This document shows positions 44,948 to 54,784 of a stretch of DNA of 64,000 bases, piece after piece. Within the stretch, counting starts at the first letter, position 1, and each line of letters begins with the position of its first letter. A program made the position numbers and the translations under genes. The stretch covers positions 2,046,001-2,110,000 of the forward strand of contig NZ_CP011308.1 in the NCBI RefSeq assembly GCF_000987835.1. The letters run 5' to 3'. Source of the stretch: Sulfurovum lithotrophicum. GTDB lineage: Bacteria > Campylobacterota > Campylobacteria > Campylobacterales > Sulfurovaceae. The notes beneath the pieces were generated by a model that saw nothing but the letters and a program-made list of their open reading frames with translations, did not search any database and was not told the origin of the DNA.

Positions 44948-45633
44948 TATGATATCCTTTCTTTCTGTTGTGATGTTTGTTTTTGGTTTTCTTGATCGAA
45001 CGGGCAGATTAATATGGTATTGTCTACACCCGGAACCTGCTTAAGGGTGTTGATTTCCATCCATGACCCCTCTACCAACTCTCTGATTCCTCTTGACTCA
45101 ATATAATCTTTCAAAGAACTGCGGCTTACCCCCAACTCTCTGGCGATCGCACTCACATTCATTCCCTCTCTCAGCAGAGAGATGATCTGTGCCTGATAGA
45201 CATCGAATTTTGAAGAAGAACGGCTCCCTTTGGGGCGTCCTATCTGGTTCGACCTGGCTTGTTGTGCTTCACGTAGATCGTTCAGTAAAGGAAATATTTT
45301 GACGATGGGTGTCTCTTTGGTGACATGCAGCTGCAGACTGGCCACATAGAGGTCGATGTCACGGCTCAACATACAATTGAATACCTTGATCATCTCTTCA
45401 GCTTTGTCACTCAGTACCGAAAGGGTATCTACTACCAATGTATCCCCATCTTCTACAGAGTGAAGGAACTCCTCAAACTGTTTCCGCTCTTCTATAGGAT
45501 GGTTTTTGGTAGAATACTCTATCACCTCTTTGTCTATTTCCATACCCTGAGTCAATGAAAACGAGAGAATGTTACGCTGTTGATCTGACAAATTTGCATT
45601 GTCAGGCATCTGTCTTAAATATGCATACGTCAT
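44947..45633 (-). CDS. Inactive serine-recombinase homologue, likely DNA-binding regulator
   Basis: 228 residues. The N-terminal 120 residues have the resolvase fold, and residues about 145-190 a Hin-type helix-turn-helix (GMNVSAIARELGVSRSSLKDYI) after GRPKGSRS. The catalytic residues are missing: YARVS reads YAYLR, so the Ser nucleophile and first Arg are gone, and DRLxR reads LSVLS. It cannot recombine DNA by the known mechanism. Coupling to ccoG and the repeats in its own upstream region suggest a transcription factor. A C-terminal tail ends in a polar stretch. Confidence 0.75.
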   Translation of the reverse strand: MTYAYLRQMPDNANLSDQQRNILSFSLTQGMEIDKEVIEYSTKNHPIEERKQFEEFLHSVEDGDTLVVDTLSVLSDKAEEMIKVFNCMLSRDIDLYVASLQLHVTKETPIVKIFPLLNDLREAQQARSNQIGRPKGSRSSSKFDVYQAQIISLLREGMNVSAIARELGVSRSSLKDYIESRGIRELVEGSWMEINTLKQVPGVDNTILICPFDQENQKQTSQQKERIS

Positions 45634-45701
45634 ACTGCTCCTTTATCATTTGATGTATTCTATCTTTATTTGATGATAAAAGTCAAGCTTTTTCACTATA
45701 T

Positions 45702-45750
45702 TTACGTCATTTTATTATTTTTTTCGTCAGATCAACCTTATTTTCGTCAA
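45702..45750. promoter_or_regulatory. Three TTTWCGTCA direct repeats at 20-bp spacing
   Basis: CGTCA begins at 45705, 45725 and 45745, each preceded by TTTA or TTTT. The 20-bp step puts all three on nearly the same helix face. They lie between the divergent starts of the recombinase-like gene (45633) and moaC (45824), so they are a candidate operator array. Confidence 0.55.
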
Positions 45751-45823
45751 TAAGGTGACTCTCTTCTGCTTTACATAGAAGTGCTGCTATGCTAAAATAT
45801 ACAAAAACTTGAAGGAAAAACTT

Positions 45824-46297
45824 TTGAACCTCACGCATCTCGACGAACAGAACAAACCCAAAATGGTCGATGTCTCCGACAAAAACAACACGACCCGCAT
45901 TGCTACGGCCAGCGGCATCATCGAAGTGGGAAAGGAAGCCTTCGATGCAGTCGTTGCCAACACGGCAAAAAAAGGGCCGGTACTCCAGACCGCCGTCATT
46001 GCCGCCATTCAGGGAACCAAGCAGACCAGTACACTGATCCCTATGTGCCACCCACTGATGCTCACTTCGGTTAAAACAGATATTGAAGAACTCCCTGATC
46101 TACCGGGCTTCAAACTGACGGTCACAGCCAAGCTGAACGGGCAGACCGGTGTGGAGATGGAGGCATTGACCGGTGTAAGCGTGGGTCTGCTCACCATTTA
46201 CGATATGCTCAAAGCTATTGACAAAGGCATGGTCATCAGGAATGTGCAGCTCGAACACAAAAGTGGCGGTAAATCAGGAGACTTCAATAGAGCATAA
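45824..46297 (+). CDS. moaC: Cyclic pyranopterin monophosphate synthase
   Basis: 157 residues. [18 protein letters not shown], the core IPMCHPL and the end [12 protein letters not shown] are diagnostic of MoaC, second step of molybdenum cofactor synthesis. The cofactor is needed by SoxC at the end of the window. The start is TTG 45824 with AAGGA 7 nt upstream; an earlier in-frame TTG would put the RBS inside the gene. Confidence 0.95.
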   Translation: MNLTHLDEQNKPKMVDVSDKNNTTRIATASGIIEVGKEAFDAVVANTAKKGPVLQTAVIAAIQGTKQTSTLIPMCHPLMLTSVKTDIEELPDLPGFKLTVTAKLNGQTGVEMEALTGVSVGLLTIYDMLKAIDKGMVIRNVQLEHKSGGKSGDFNRA

Positions 46298-46366
46298 TGA
46301 TACTTAAGTCGCATTCCGTTTTACAAAAACAGAGTATATTAGCCCAAAGCCACTAAAGGAGTCAAC

Positions 46367-46636
46367 ATGATTTTAGATAACAACACACAGGAAAAACCAC
46401 AGATAGAGTATCCGACGAACTGGGGATTTAAGATCATCGGAAGGGATGAAGAGAAGCTCAAAGCCTGCATCAAAGAGGTCATGGGAGAGAAGGAACACCT
46501 CTGCTCTCTGGGAAACCGTTCAAGAACGGGAAAGTTCACCACATACAACGCATCATGCCAGGTAGAGAGTCAGGAAGAAAGAGACAAGCTCTTCAAATGT
46601 TTCCAGGACCATGCCGATGTAAATATGGTCATCTAA
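46367..46636 (+). CDS. DUF493 (YbeD-like) protein
   Basis: 89 residues, ferredoxin-like alpha/beta fold: YPTNWGFKIIGRDEEKL, SRTGKFTTYNASCQVESQEE. The family (HP0495 in Helicobacter, YbeD in E. coli) is thought to be a small ligand-binding regulator. AAAGGAG precedes the ATG. The last 8 bp overlap the end of the convergent pqiA-like gene. Confidence 0.85.
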   Translation: MILDNNTQEKPQIEYPTNWGFKIIGRDEEKLKACIKEVMGEKEHLCSLGNRSRTGKFTTYNASCQVESQEERDKLFKCFQDHADVNMVI

Positions 46637-47450
46637 CGCTGTTTTGCCTGTGCAGCATCTTGTCTGCACTCAGGCTGACCAGCATTGAGACTATCACGTA
46701 AGCTAAAAAGAAATAGAGCCCCACCTCAACCTCAGCTCGACTGACATCCCCTTTGTTCACGGTCAGGTAGACCAAAAAGGTCGCCACGACAAAAACATCG
46801 ACCATCGACCATTTCCCTATCATTTTGAAGAACTTGACAATGCCATGCACAAACGGGGTATCCATAAAAACCGATACAACCATCATGGAAAAGGTCTTGA
46901 GCAGGGGAATGAGTACGGAAAAAAGCAGTATGACCAGTGCAACTACCGTATCACCATTCTCGAAAAGTTTGGAAATGGAGCCTATTACCCCTTTGGATTC
47001 GAACGAGAGCACTACATCCCCAAGATACTCCACTTCTTTATGTATGGTCACCATCATAACGGGCACGATCAATCCGAAAGCAAGCATTATCAATGCCCCG
47101 ACGGCACCGAAAAAAGTAAAAGCACGTAAAGAGATGAAAAAATAGCTTGCCAGCACACCCAAAAATGGTAACAATGCATACATTGCATATTTCTGACTCT
47201 GCTCTTTATGCATTTGCTGTGTTTTCTTCAGCGTCTCCAGAAGTCCCTTCTTCCTGTTTTTATAAAATCCAAGAGAAACAGTTTCCGCCAGCTCTTTAAG
47301 CTGGAACTTTGCCAGCTTTTCAGCACTCATCTCATCAATAAGGGAAAGTGTCGTTGTCTCATAGGCTTTTGCTTCACTGTATGCCTTGCTACCAAAGAAG
47401 ACCATCACTGATAACAGAACCGTTATGATCATGTACACTATATACTTCAT
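46629..47450 (-). CDS. Paraquat-inducible protein A (PqiA) family membrane protein
   Basis: 273 residues: an N-terminal signal anchor, a helical periplasmic segment (AKFQLKELAETVSLGFYKN), then four transmembrane helices. KMIGKWSMVDVFVVATFLVYLTV is the PqiA family signature. PqiA partners with MCE-type lipid transport proteins; no mce gene is nearby, so the function here is open. It overlaps the next gene upstream by 4 bp. Confidence 0.8.
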   Translation of the reverse strand: MKYIVYMIITVLLSVMVFFGSKAYSEAKAYETTTLSLIDEMSAEKLAKFQLKELAETVSLGFYKNRKKGLLETLKKTQQMHKEQSQKYAMYALLPFLGVLASYFFISLRAFTFFGAVGALIMLAFGLIVPVMMVTIHKEVEYLGDVVLSFESKGVIGSISKLFENGDTVVALVILLFSVLIPLLKTFSMMVVSVFMDTPFVHGIVKFFKMIGKWSMVDVFVVATFLVYLTVNKGDVSRAEVEVGLYFFLAYVIVSMLVSLSADKMLHRQNSVR

Positions 47451-48397
47451 TTCTCTTTCACCTTAAAATAGATCAGAAGCGTTTTCTGAAAAAAATTGTC
47501 ATTGTCATCGCTGATCATTACATAGCGGTGCTTCCCCACTTTTGCCAAACCTTCAAAATTGTCCACATCCCAGCCTTTGTGGCTGTTCATCTTTGCAAGG
47601 ACCTTCGCGGGGCACATTCCTTTCTTGCATCGGTCTATGTAAACCTTTTTCAGTGTCACCACGAAAGGATTCATGTACCCCGTAAAAGAACGCTCGAGTA
47701 CAAGGATGTTCCCATCGTCCATCACCTCTATTGCCGAGATGGCGCTGTTCATTTCGGGTTCGGCTTTGAAATGCCACTCTTTTCCGCTCAAAGCGTAGAT
47801 GCTCTGGCGTTTTTTATCTACCCCTTTGGGCGGATATTCCAGCGCGGTCAGGATGCCGTACCTCGGGTGCCAGGCCAGTGCCTCCATCCCTTTGTTTTTG
47901 CTGCGAAATCGTTTCATGCTGCGCAGCTTTTTTGGCAGTTTGTATTTTTTGATCAGGCGGCCGTATTTGTCCGAATTTTTATGGAACCAACCTATCTTCG
48001 GTTTCTCCTCAAAAGAGATCAGCAGCCGGCCTTTTCCATCCAGTGTCATCCCTTCACTGTCACGACGCCATTTCTTGAATTTTTTCCCGTTCTTTTTGAG
48101 CAATCTCCCTGCCCTCTGCGGTTTAAGCCTTTTGATTTTATCTGCAAAAACAGCTTTGAACTCAAAGAGTTTCCCCTCATCGCTGACCATAAAAAGGGAT
48201 TTGACCTTTTTATCGTATGCCAGATCGGATATCTCGGAGAATTTCACATCATCTATTTCCAGGAAAGAGAGTTCTTTCTGGTCAAGTATGCGGATCCACA
48301 GTTTCTCCTTATCTATCTTCTGTGGAACAATATTGGCACCAAACACACCGGCTGCCAGCATTTGTCCCAAAATCAGAACAACAAAGAGTATCTTCAT
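47447..48397 (-). CDS. Exported phytase-like esterase domain protein
   Basis: 316 residues with a signal peptide (ILFVVLILGQMLAAGVFG). The beta-propeller has RRDSEGMTLDGKGRLLISFE, KNKGMEALAWHP and DNFEGLAKVGKHRYVMISDDNDN, the pattern of the 'esterase-like activity of phytase' family. True substrate unknown. It overlaps lspA upstream by 4 bp and the PqiA-like gene downstream by 4 bp, so glmM-lspA-this-pqiA form one operon. Confidence 0.8.
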   Translation of the reverse strand: MKILFVVLILGQMLAAGVFGANIVPQKIDKEKLWIRILDQKELSFLEIDDVKFSEISDLAYDKKVKSLFMVSDEGKLFEFKAVFADKIKRLKPQRAGRLLKKNGKKFKKWRRDSEGMTLDGKGRLLISFEEKPKIGWFHKNSDKYGRLIKKYKLPKKLRSMKRFRSKNKGMEALAWHPRYGILTALEYPPKGVDKKRQSIYALSGKEWHFKAEPEMNSAISAIEVMDDGNILVLERSFTGYMNPFVVTLKKVYIDRCKKGMCPAKVLAKMNSHKGWDVDNFEGLAKVGKHRYVMISDDNDNFFQKTLLIYFKVKEK

Positions 48398-48843
48398 ACT
48401 GTCTTATGCTTTGGAGGAAAGAAGTAAACCATGATAAAAATCCATACCACCGCAAGATCGATCGCCACATCCGCAAAATTGAACACGGCAAAGTTGAAGC
48501 CGCAATGCCATGCCACATAGTCCACCACTCCATCATGCACAAAACGGTCATACAGATTTCCCAGTGCACCGCCTATCAACAGGCCTGCCGGGAAAGCATA
48601 GCGGTTAAGATATCCCTTTGAGAGCACATAGTAGAGTATCCCGCCTATCAAAAGTGCCTGCACCCATTTCAGGTACGGCCCTATGAACGCGAACATCGAG
48701 AAAGCCACGCCCTTGTTAAAATGCAGAGAGAGGTCTATACAGCTTCCTCCCCGATAATACCCTTCAAGAAAAAGGGTTTTGATGTTCTGATCTATAATGA
48801 ATATCCCAATGGCCACAAGCAGAAAAATAGCGAAAGATCGCAT
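48394..48843 (-). CDS. lspA: Lipoprotein signal peptidase
   Basis: 149 residues, four transmembrane helices. HFNKGVAFSMF, GGALGNLYDRFVHDGVVDYV and FAVFNFADVAID contain the two catalytic Asp. It cleaves the signal peptide of lipoproteins such as the META and L,D-transpeptidase proteins here. Start overlaps the glmM stop (TGATG). Confidence 0.95.
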   Translation of the reverse strand: MRSFAIFLLVAIGIFIIDQNIKTLFLEGYYRGGSCIDLSLHFNKGVAFSMFAFIGPYLKWVQALLIGGILYYVLSKGYLNRYAFPAGLLIGGALGNLYDRFVHDGVVDYVAWHCGFNFAVFNFADVAIDLAVVWIFIMVYFFPPKHKTV

Positions 48844-50180
48844 CAGACAAGTGTTCTTTTAAAGAAATCCATACATTCATCCATCATCGTCTCAAGTGCT
48901 TTTTCATTCTTCCCTTCAAGCAGAAGACGGATCTTGTTCTCCGTACCGGAATATCGGAAAAGATGACGCATTCCCTCTGCTTCCACATGCTCCATCAATT
49001 GCTCAAGTCCTTCAATACTCTCAAGGGGCTTTTTCTCTTCGATCGGAAGGTTAACCAGCATTTGAGGATAAGATTCATAAGGATTGAACGCCTCACTGGC
49101 CTTTTTGCCCGTACTGACAAGATAGGCCAGTGCCTGCAGAGCAGACGAGATACCGTCACCCGTCTTCGCATAATCGGAGAAGATGATATGCCCGCTCTGC
49201 TCTCCACCGAAATTCACACCTTTCTCCTGCATCATTTCAACGACATTTTTGTCACCCACAGCAGAACGGTACACGGTAATACCATGCTCAAGAAGATATT
49301 CCTCCAGTCCCTGATTACTCATGACCGTAGCGACCATTCCGTCACCCCTGAGTTCACCTGTATTTTTGAGATGTACGGCCAGTACAGCCATAAGCTTGTC
49401 TCCATCTACCGTCTCGCCTTTTTCATCAACTACGACCAGTCTGTCTGCATCTCCATCCAGTGCCAGTCCTATATCCGCACGTTTATCGAGTACCACTTTG
49501 GCAAGGTTTTCAGGATGCATCGCTCCACACCCTTCATTGATGTTAAAGCCATCAGGTTCATCACCTACAACAACCACTTCAGCACCAAGCTCCTGCAGTA
49601 CCGTAGGCCCGACAATATAACCCGCACCGTTCGCACAGTCTATCACTACACGCTTTCCAGCAAGGCTCAAATGTTTGGGAAAAGAGTTCTTTATATGTAC
49701 GATATACCGCCCAATGACATCGTCGATCCTTTTGGATTTTCCGATAAGCTTGCCTGTCACCTGGGCCTCCCCCAAAGCCTCATCATCTGTAAAAATTTCT
49801 TCTATCATTTCCTCCTCGCCACGATTGAGCTTGTTCCCTTCGCTGTCAAAAAACTTGATACCATTGTCATAATAGGGGTTGTGGCTCGCTGAGATCATAA
49901 TCCCCGCATCACAGCGCATATTTTCCGTCAGAAAAGCAATAGCCGGGGTAGGCATGGGCCCTATCTGGATCACATCGAATCCTACAGCAGTCAAGCCTGA
50001 CACCAATGCATTCTCTATCATATAACCGCTTCGCCGTGTATCTTTGCCTACCAGTATCTTGTTGGTTTTGGCGAATTGTTTAAAGTAGATCCCCGTAGCC
50101 ATAGCCAAACGCATTGTATTGACTGCAGAAACTTTCTTGCCTGCTTCTCCTCTTACGCCATCCGTTCCAAAAAGTGTCAT
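48843..50180 (-). CDS. glmM: Phosphoglucosamine mutase
   Basis: 445 residues. [12 protein letters not shown] at the N-terminus, the phosphoserine loop [19 protein letters not shown], the metal site LDGDADR, and FSGTENKIR-like [10 protein letters not shown] near the end. It makes glucosamine-1-phosphate for UDP-GlcNAc, the precursor for peptidoglycan and amino-sugar glycans. The ATG at 50180 has AAGGATTGGG upstream; an upstream extension is open but not family-like. Confidence 0.95.
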   Translation of the reverse strand: MTLFGTDGVRGEAGKKVSAVNTMRLAMATGIYFKQFAKTNKILVGKDTRRSGYMIENALVSGLTAVGFDVIQIGPMPTPAIAFLTENMRCDAGIMISASHNPYYDNGIKFFDSEGNKLNRGEEEMIEEIFTDDEALGEAQVTGKLIGKSKRIDDVIGRYIVHIKNSFPKHLSLAGKRVVIDCANGAGYIVGPTVLQELGAEVVVVGDEPDGFNINEGCGAMHPENLAKVVLDKRADIGLALDGDADRLVVVDEKGETVDGDKLMAVLAVHLKNTGELRGDGMVATVMSNQGLEEYLLEHGITVYRSAVGDKNVVEMMQEKGVNFGGEQSGHIIFSDYAKTGDGISSALQALAYLVSTGKKASEAFNPYESYPQMLVNLPIEEKKPLESIEGLEQLMEHVEAEGMRHLFRYSGTENKIRLLLEGKNEKALETMMDECMDFFKRTLV

Positions 50181-50405
50181 AATCCCAATCCTTCTATGCA
50201 TTCTATAATTAGTGCTAATTTTACTTAAAATAGATTAATCTAACTCAACCTGCATCATCTAAACAGTTCATATGCAACCTATTTTAATAAAACTTTAATA
50301 TTTTTTTGGATATCATTCGCGCACTAATTTCACCCAAAAGTCTTCTATGGTTACCTCTTTTTGGTCACCGGCAGCAAGGGTATTACATTTTAAAAGGAAC
50401 ATTTG

Positions 50406-50675
50406 ATGGCACACCACAAATCGGCAAAAAAGAGAATTTTGCAGACAGCAAAAAGAACAGAAAGAAACAGATACTACAGAACAAGAATCAAGAACATTAC
50501 CAAAGCAGTACATGAGGCGGTAGAAGCAGCTGATATGACAGCTGCACAGGAAGCACTCAAAGTAGCAAACAAGCAGATACACTCACTTGTCAGCAAAGGT
50601 TTCATCAAGAAAGCCACTGCTGCAAGAAAAGTTAGCCGCCTTCATAAAATGGTTAACAAAATCGAAGCTGCATAG
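50406..50675 (+). CDS. rpsT: 30S ribosomal protein S20
   Basis: 89 residues, basic and helical: [21 protein letters not shown] and [22 protein letters not shown]. It binds 16S rRNA early in assembly. The start at 50406 follows AAAGGAACATTTG; a TTG directly before is not needed. prfA follows after 77 bp. Confidence 0.96.
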   Translation: MAHHKSAKKRILQTAKRTERNRYYRTRIKNITKAVHEAVEAADMTAAQEALKVANKQIHSLVSKGFIKKATAARKVSRLHKMVNKIEAA

Positions 50676-50752
50676 TCAGTTTCAGCCTAACGGGTCAGCC
50701 TTCCGGCTCGGCCTATCTCACCAATCCTTACAATCCAATATAAAGAACGACA

Positions 50753-51820
50753 ATGTTCAAAGAAAAACTTCAACCATTCATAGACAGATATAATGAGATC
50801 AGCGAACTTTTGAGCTCTCCGGATATCGCCAGCGATATCAACCGTATGACAGAACTCAGCAAAGAGCAGTCAGGACTTGCCCCCCTTGTAGAAAAAGCGA
50901 ACCTCTACATAGAGACAGCCGATGCCATTGCAGAGAACAAAGAACTGCTGGGAGACGAAGAGCTGGGAGATCTTGCAAAGGAAGAACTTTCCGAACTCGA
51001 ACCGATGCTGCCACAACTCGAAGAGGAGATCAAAATACTCATGATCCCCAAAGACAAGAACGATGATAAGAACATCTTCCTGGAACTTCGTGCCGGTGCC
51101 GGCGGTGACGAGAGTGCACTTTTCGTTGCGGATGTTTTCAGAATGTACTCGCGCTATGCCGAGCAGATGGGCTGGAAAGTGGAGATCGTCAGTACCAATG
51201 ATGGTACGGCAGGCGGGTACAAGGAACTTATTGCTGAGATCAAGGGACAGGGAGTCTACTCACAGCTCAAGTATGAGGCGGGGACACACCGTGTACAGAG
51301 AGTACCCGACACAGAAACACAGGGACGCGTCCATACTTCCGCCATTACGGTAGCCGTGATCCCGGAAGTAGATGATGTCGAAGTGGATATCAAGCCCAAC
51401 GAAGTGAAAATGGATGTCTACCGTTCAAGCGGCTGCGGGGGACAGTCTGTCAACACTACTGACTCCGCCGTACGTCTAACGCATATTCCCACTGGTATCG
51501 TCGTAGCGATACAGGATGAGAAGTCACAGCACAAGAACAGGGACAAAGCAATGAAAGTTCTCAAAGCCCGTGTCTATGAATCTGAACTGCAAAAGCAGCT
51601 TGACGAAACAGCGGGACAGAGAAAACTACAAGTTGGATCAGGCGACCGTTCCGAGAAGATCAGAACCTACAACTACCCACAGAACAGACTCACCGACCAC
51701 CGTATCGGGCTGACACTCTATGCCCTGGACGACATTATGAACAACGGTAATCTCAAGCTTGTCATCGATCCCCTGATAGCACATGCCCAAACGGAAGCCA
51801 TTCAGGAAGCAGGCCTATAG
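50753..51820 (+). CDS. prfA: Peptide chain release factor 1
   Basis: 355 residues. The GGQ motif is in [20 protein letters not shown], with [13 protein letters not shown] and [15 protein letters not shown] typical of class I release factors; the sequence order is that of RF1 (UAA/UAG). It hydrolyses the finished peptide from tRNA. rpsT-prfA adjacency is common in Campylobacterota. Confidence 0.96.
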   Translation: MFKEKLQPFIDRYNEISELLSSPDIASDINRMTELSKEQSGLAPLVEKANLYIETADAIAENKELLGDEELGDLAKEELSELEPMLPQLEEEIKILMIPKDKNDDKNIFLELRAGAGGDESALFVADVFRMYSRYAEQMGWKVEIVSTNDGTAGGYKELIAEIKGQGVYSQLKYEAGTHRVQRVPDTETQGRVHTSAITVAVIPEVDDVEVDIKPNEVKMDVYRSSGCGGQSVNTTDSAVRLTHIPTGIVVAIQDEKSQHKNRDKAMKVLKARVYESELQKQLDETAGQRKLQVGSGDRSEKIRTYNYPQNRLTDHRIGLTLYALDDIMNNGNLKLVIDPLIAHAQTEAIQEAGL

Positions 51821-51942
51821 AAGCATATTCTTCACAAACAAATGACAAAGAGGTAGCATAACAAAATATTTTACAGGAAAAGTGTCACGATAAAGCTTTC
51901 TCCCTGCCATAATTTATCAGAGAGAAAGAGAGGAGAAAAACC

Positions 51943-52305
51943 TTATTTTAAACTGCTGATATACTTTGCAAGAGCACCAATTTGCATATCAGAAAGCTTG
52001 ATAGTTTCGAACTTCATCACCTCATTACTTTTGTGCATAGTATATGTTCCGATATCGTTATCCTGATCCCGATATGCCCTTATTCTCAGTGCCAGGATCG
52101 TCGCATCTCTTCCGGCCAGCGGTGCAATCCCTTTTGCAGGACTTTTTTCACCCTTCTCTCCATGGCATATTGCGCACTGTCTTTTGTAGATTGCTGCACC
52201 ATCTATATTTTTTGTCGCAAAAGTACCTGAGTCACTTGTCTTTACCGTATCTGCCGCCATCAAACTGCTGCCGGCAAGCAGCGCAGCAATAACAATTCTC
52301 TTCAT
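51943..52305 (-). CDS. Small periplasmic cytochrome c
   Basis: 120 residues: signal peptide (IVIAALLAGSSLMAAD), one heme c site CAICH (44-48), and a likely Met ligand in YTMHKSNEVMKFE. Class I monoheme cytochrome, an electron carrier for the Sox system, flavocytochrome-type proteins or cbb3 oxidase. The RBS GGAGG lies before the ATG. It is a single-gene unit. Confidence 0.88.
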   Translation of the reverse strand: MKRIVIAALLAGSSLMAADTVKTSDSGTFATKNIDGAAIYKRQCAICHGEKGEKSPAKGIAPLAGRDATILALRIRAYRDQDNDIGTYTMHKSNEVMKFETIKLSDMQIGALAKYISSLK

Positions 52306-52495
52306 TCTAAACCTCCAAATTAATTAAAAATCTTTTTTCATGTTCATTATACACATCCTAAACTTAATCCAGAGGCAATATCCTTCTATCCCCAAACAAA
52401 AGTAGCAAAATATAAAATATTAATATTTTTTGGTTACAATTCTATATCACTCCCCCCATCGCAAGTAATAGCAACCGCTTTTTTCGTTATTATTA

Positions 52496-53476
52496 TCAAA
52501 AAGCTAAAATTCTATCAAATACCCAAAAAGCGGAAAGTCCACCTATTCCATAAACAATGAACATTTCTACTTTCTCCATGAGCTTTGCATCTATTAAATG
52601 CCGGAGCAACAGAGCTACAAATACCACAATAGTCACAAATATCAACTGGCCCAACTCTACCCCGATATTGAAGAAAATAAGTGCCAGTGTAATCGCTTCC
52701 TGGGGCAATCCTATCTCGGCAAGTGCTCCCGCAAATCCAAAGCCGTGCAGTAACCCGAACGTAAAAGCAATAAGCCAGGGGTATCGCGAAGTGATACCTG
52801 GCTTGCCCTGTTCTTCATGCACGATCTCCATAGCCAGAAAGAGTATACTCAAGGCTATCATCGCCTCAACCGGTTGCTGCGGCAAATGCACAACACCCAG
52901 TGTTGATGCTGCCATAGTGATACTGTGCGCCAGAGTAAAGGCGGTAATAGTCCATAAGAGCCGCCGCATGTTTTTAACAATGACTAAAAGTAAAAAAACA
53001 AAACAAAGGTGATCAAAGCCCATCAGGATATGGGTAATCCCAAGCCATGTATAGGTTTTCATAACTTGCGCAGAAGGCGTGCGCTCTTTGACTGTATAAG
53101 AATTATGCAAGGGGTCAAGCAGTGCGGATTGGGAAGTGCTGTCCAGAAACTCCAAACGCAAAAGCAGATCTCTTTTTGTATTTTCAAGTCCCTGCACCTC
53201 GATCGTTTTTCCTTTGAGGCCCTGTGCGCATACCAAAGTATATCTATCCGAATAAACACCTTTTTTAGACTCTCTGACGTGTTCCCCCTTCTCTTCACAT
53301 CCCTCTATGGCATTCACTTTCATGGGGGTCTTTGCATCGCCTTTTGCCGGTACCTTTAAAAACAGTGCATAACTGTCCGGGGTTTTTTGGATAACCTCGA
53401 GGTAGACAGGCCGTATGAGGTCTGCCTGTGCAAGAGAAAAAAGAAAGGTAAAAAGAAAAACTATTTTATAAAACAC
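52496..53476 (-). CDS. HupE/UreJ family membrane protein
   Basis: 326 residues. After a signal peptide comes a 130-residue beta-rich exterior domain, then about six transmembrane helices with the family motif WLGITHILMGFDHLCFVFLLLV and GLLHGFGFAGALAEIGLP. HupE/UreJ proteins carry metals such as nickel or cobalt; the long form with an exterior domain is less studied. No hydrogenase or urease gene is in the window. 1 bp downstream of the PpiC-like gene. Confidence 0.8.
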   Translation of the reverse strand: MFYKIVFLFTFLFSLAQADLIRPVYLEVIQKTPDSYALFLKVPAKGDAKTPMKVNAIEGCEEKGEHVRESKKGVYSDRYTLVCAQGLKGKTIEVQGLENTKRDLLLRLEFLDSTSQSALLDPLHNSYTVKERTPSAQVMKTYTWLGITHILMGFDHLCFVFLLLVIVKNMRRLLWTITAFTLAHSITMAASTLGVVHLPQQPVEAMIALSILFLAMEIVHEEQGKPGITSRYPWLIAFTFGLLHGFGFAGALAEIGLPQEAITLALIFFNIGVELGQLIFVTIVVFVALLLRHLIDAKLMEKVEMFIVYGIGGLSAFWVFDRILAF

Positions 53477-53477
53477 T

Positions 53478-54215
53478 TTACTTCTCTTCTATACTGATAG
53501 TGTACTGTGACTTCAGTTTTTCATAAATTGCTTTGTTTTTCTGCTCTCTTTGTGCATTCAGGTAATCGCCTTTAAGCTTTTCCTTCACCGCATCAAAGGT
53601 TTTCGGCTTTGAGGTAGGCCTGTCTATGACACGTACGTCATGCACACCGTATGTAGATTCTATTTTATGTACTTTCCCGTCTGCTTTCAGTGTAAAAAGC
53701 ATATCTGAGAACGCACGTCCGAAGATATTGCTTGCTTCAAATTTTGTGAGCGTATACTCTTTCTCAAACTGCGTTGCATCATCTCCCATCATACTTTGTG
53801 TAAAATGTATCTTCTCTTCTCCTCTGTATTTCTCCGGATGTTCCTGCATATATTTTTTCAACACTTCGTCACTGGGCTCCGGAAGTTCATACGTGTCGTA
53901 AGCGACAAACTCCATTTTTTGCGCAAGGCGTCTTTTGATCTCGTCGTCATTTTTATCCAAGCCTATTTTCAAAGCTTCCTTATATAACACAGTGGTATAG
54001 ATCTCATTCTCTATCATTTTCTGTTTTTCTTTTTTTGTAGGTGTACGAAAAAACTTTTTTTCCCAATCTGAAGTGAGTTGGTCTATTCTCCCTTTGGAAA
54101 TAACGATACTGTTCTCTTCATCTTCACCGTTTTGAACAAAAGAGTAACCAAGAAAGAGTAAACCGCCCAACACCAAAAAGTGCAACAGTGGTTCATGCAA
54201 TAGTTTTTTTAACAA
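53478..54215 (-). CDS. Short PpiC/SurA-like periplasmic protein
   Basis: 245 residues with an N-terminal anchor (LLHFLVLGGLLFLGYSFV). The helical SurA-type region (IDQLTSDWEKKFFRTPTKKEKQKMIENEIY) and LPEPSDEVLKKYMQEHPEKY fit peptidyl-prolyl isomerase family proteins that regularly sit beside HupE/UreJ genes. The PpiC rotamase core is short and poorly preserved, so chaperone function without isomerase activity is likely. First gene of the pair with HupE. Confidence 0.65.
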   Translation of the reverse strand: MLKKLLHEPLLHFLVLGGLLFLGYSFVQNGEDEENSIVISKGRIDQLTSDWEKKFFRTPTKKEKQKMIENEIYTTVLYKEALKIGLDKNDDEIKRRLAQKMEFVAYDTYELPEPSDEVLKKYMQEHPEKYRGEEKIHFTQSMMGDDATQFEKEYTLTKFEASNIFGRAFSDMLFTLKADGKVHKIESTYGVHDVRVIDRPTSKPKTFDAVKEKLKGDYLNAQREQKNKAIYEKLKSQYTISIEEK

Positions 54216-54367
54216 ATTATCTGCCTTTTACGTCATATACTATTTGAAGCGTATTATAGCAAAGCAACGCTAATAAAAAGTAACTCCTTCCGGGTACTCC
54301 CCTGTGGTGACAAAAAAGTATTCAGGATGCTGGGTTATAATACGCTATCGACACATAAAGGGCAACT

Positions 54368-54784
54368 ATGCATAGATTTTCATTCATAGGCAAAGTATTA
54401 CTTTCACTGTTTCTGCTCATCTCTGCCCTTGATGCTATAGAACTTAACTGGGAGCACAACTACCAAAATGCTCTGGCAAAAGCAAAAAAAGAGCATAAGA
54501 TGGTCTACCTTTTTGTAGGTGCAGACAAATGCAGACATTGCGACAGATTTAAAAAACAAACTCTTTCAAACAAAGAGCTCATAGAGACTATGAAAAAAGA
54601 GTATGTATTGCTCTATATGTCAAGAGACCGGCATGAAATTCCTGACAAATTTGAAAAATACGGCGTGCCCATGCACTACTTTTTGACTGCTGACGGCAAG
54701 ATTGTTGCCGTAGTGCAAGGCAGTAGAGAACTGGCAGGCTGGTATGACGTACTCGATGAAGTTGAATTAAAAAAGGAGAAATAA
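54368..54784 (+). CDS. Exported thioredoxin-fold protein (CxxC)
   Basis: 138 residues: signal peptide (VLLSLFLLISALDA), then WEHNYQNALAKAKKEHKMVYLFVGADKCRHCDRFK with redox site CRHC at about 57-60 and the cis-Pro loop GVPMHYFLTADG. A periplasmic thiol reductase or chaperone. It starts a small operon; the next gene begins directly at its stop. Confidence 0.8.
   Translation: MHRFSFIGKVLLSLFLLISALDAIELNWEHNYQNALAKAKKEHKMVYLFVGADKCRHCDRFKKQTLSNKELIETMKKEYVLLYMSRDRHEIPDKFEKYGVPMHYFLTADGKIVAVVQGSRELAGWYDVLDEVELKKEK

Noticed and set aside
44947-45633. Recombinase-like gene as sign of a mobile element
   Set aside because: Catalytic residues are lost, the gene is coupled to ccoG, and no inverted repeats or cargo are seen around it.
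47528-48427. 299-codon plus-strand open frame opposite the phytase-like gene
   Set aside because: Antisense of a gene with clear motifs and tight operon overlaps on both sides.
51896-51928. Hairpin between prfA and the cytochrome c gene
   Set aside because: Possible 11-bp stem with one mismatch and 11-nt loop, but no U-tract; too weak to list as a terminator.
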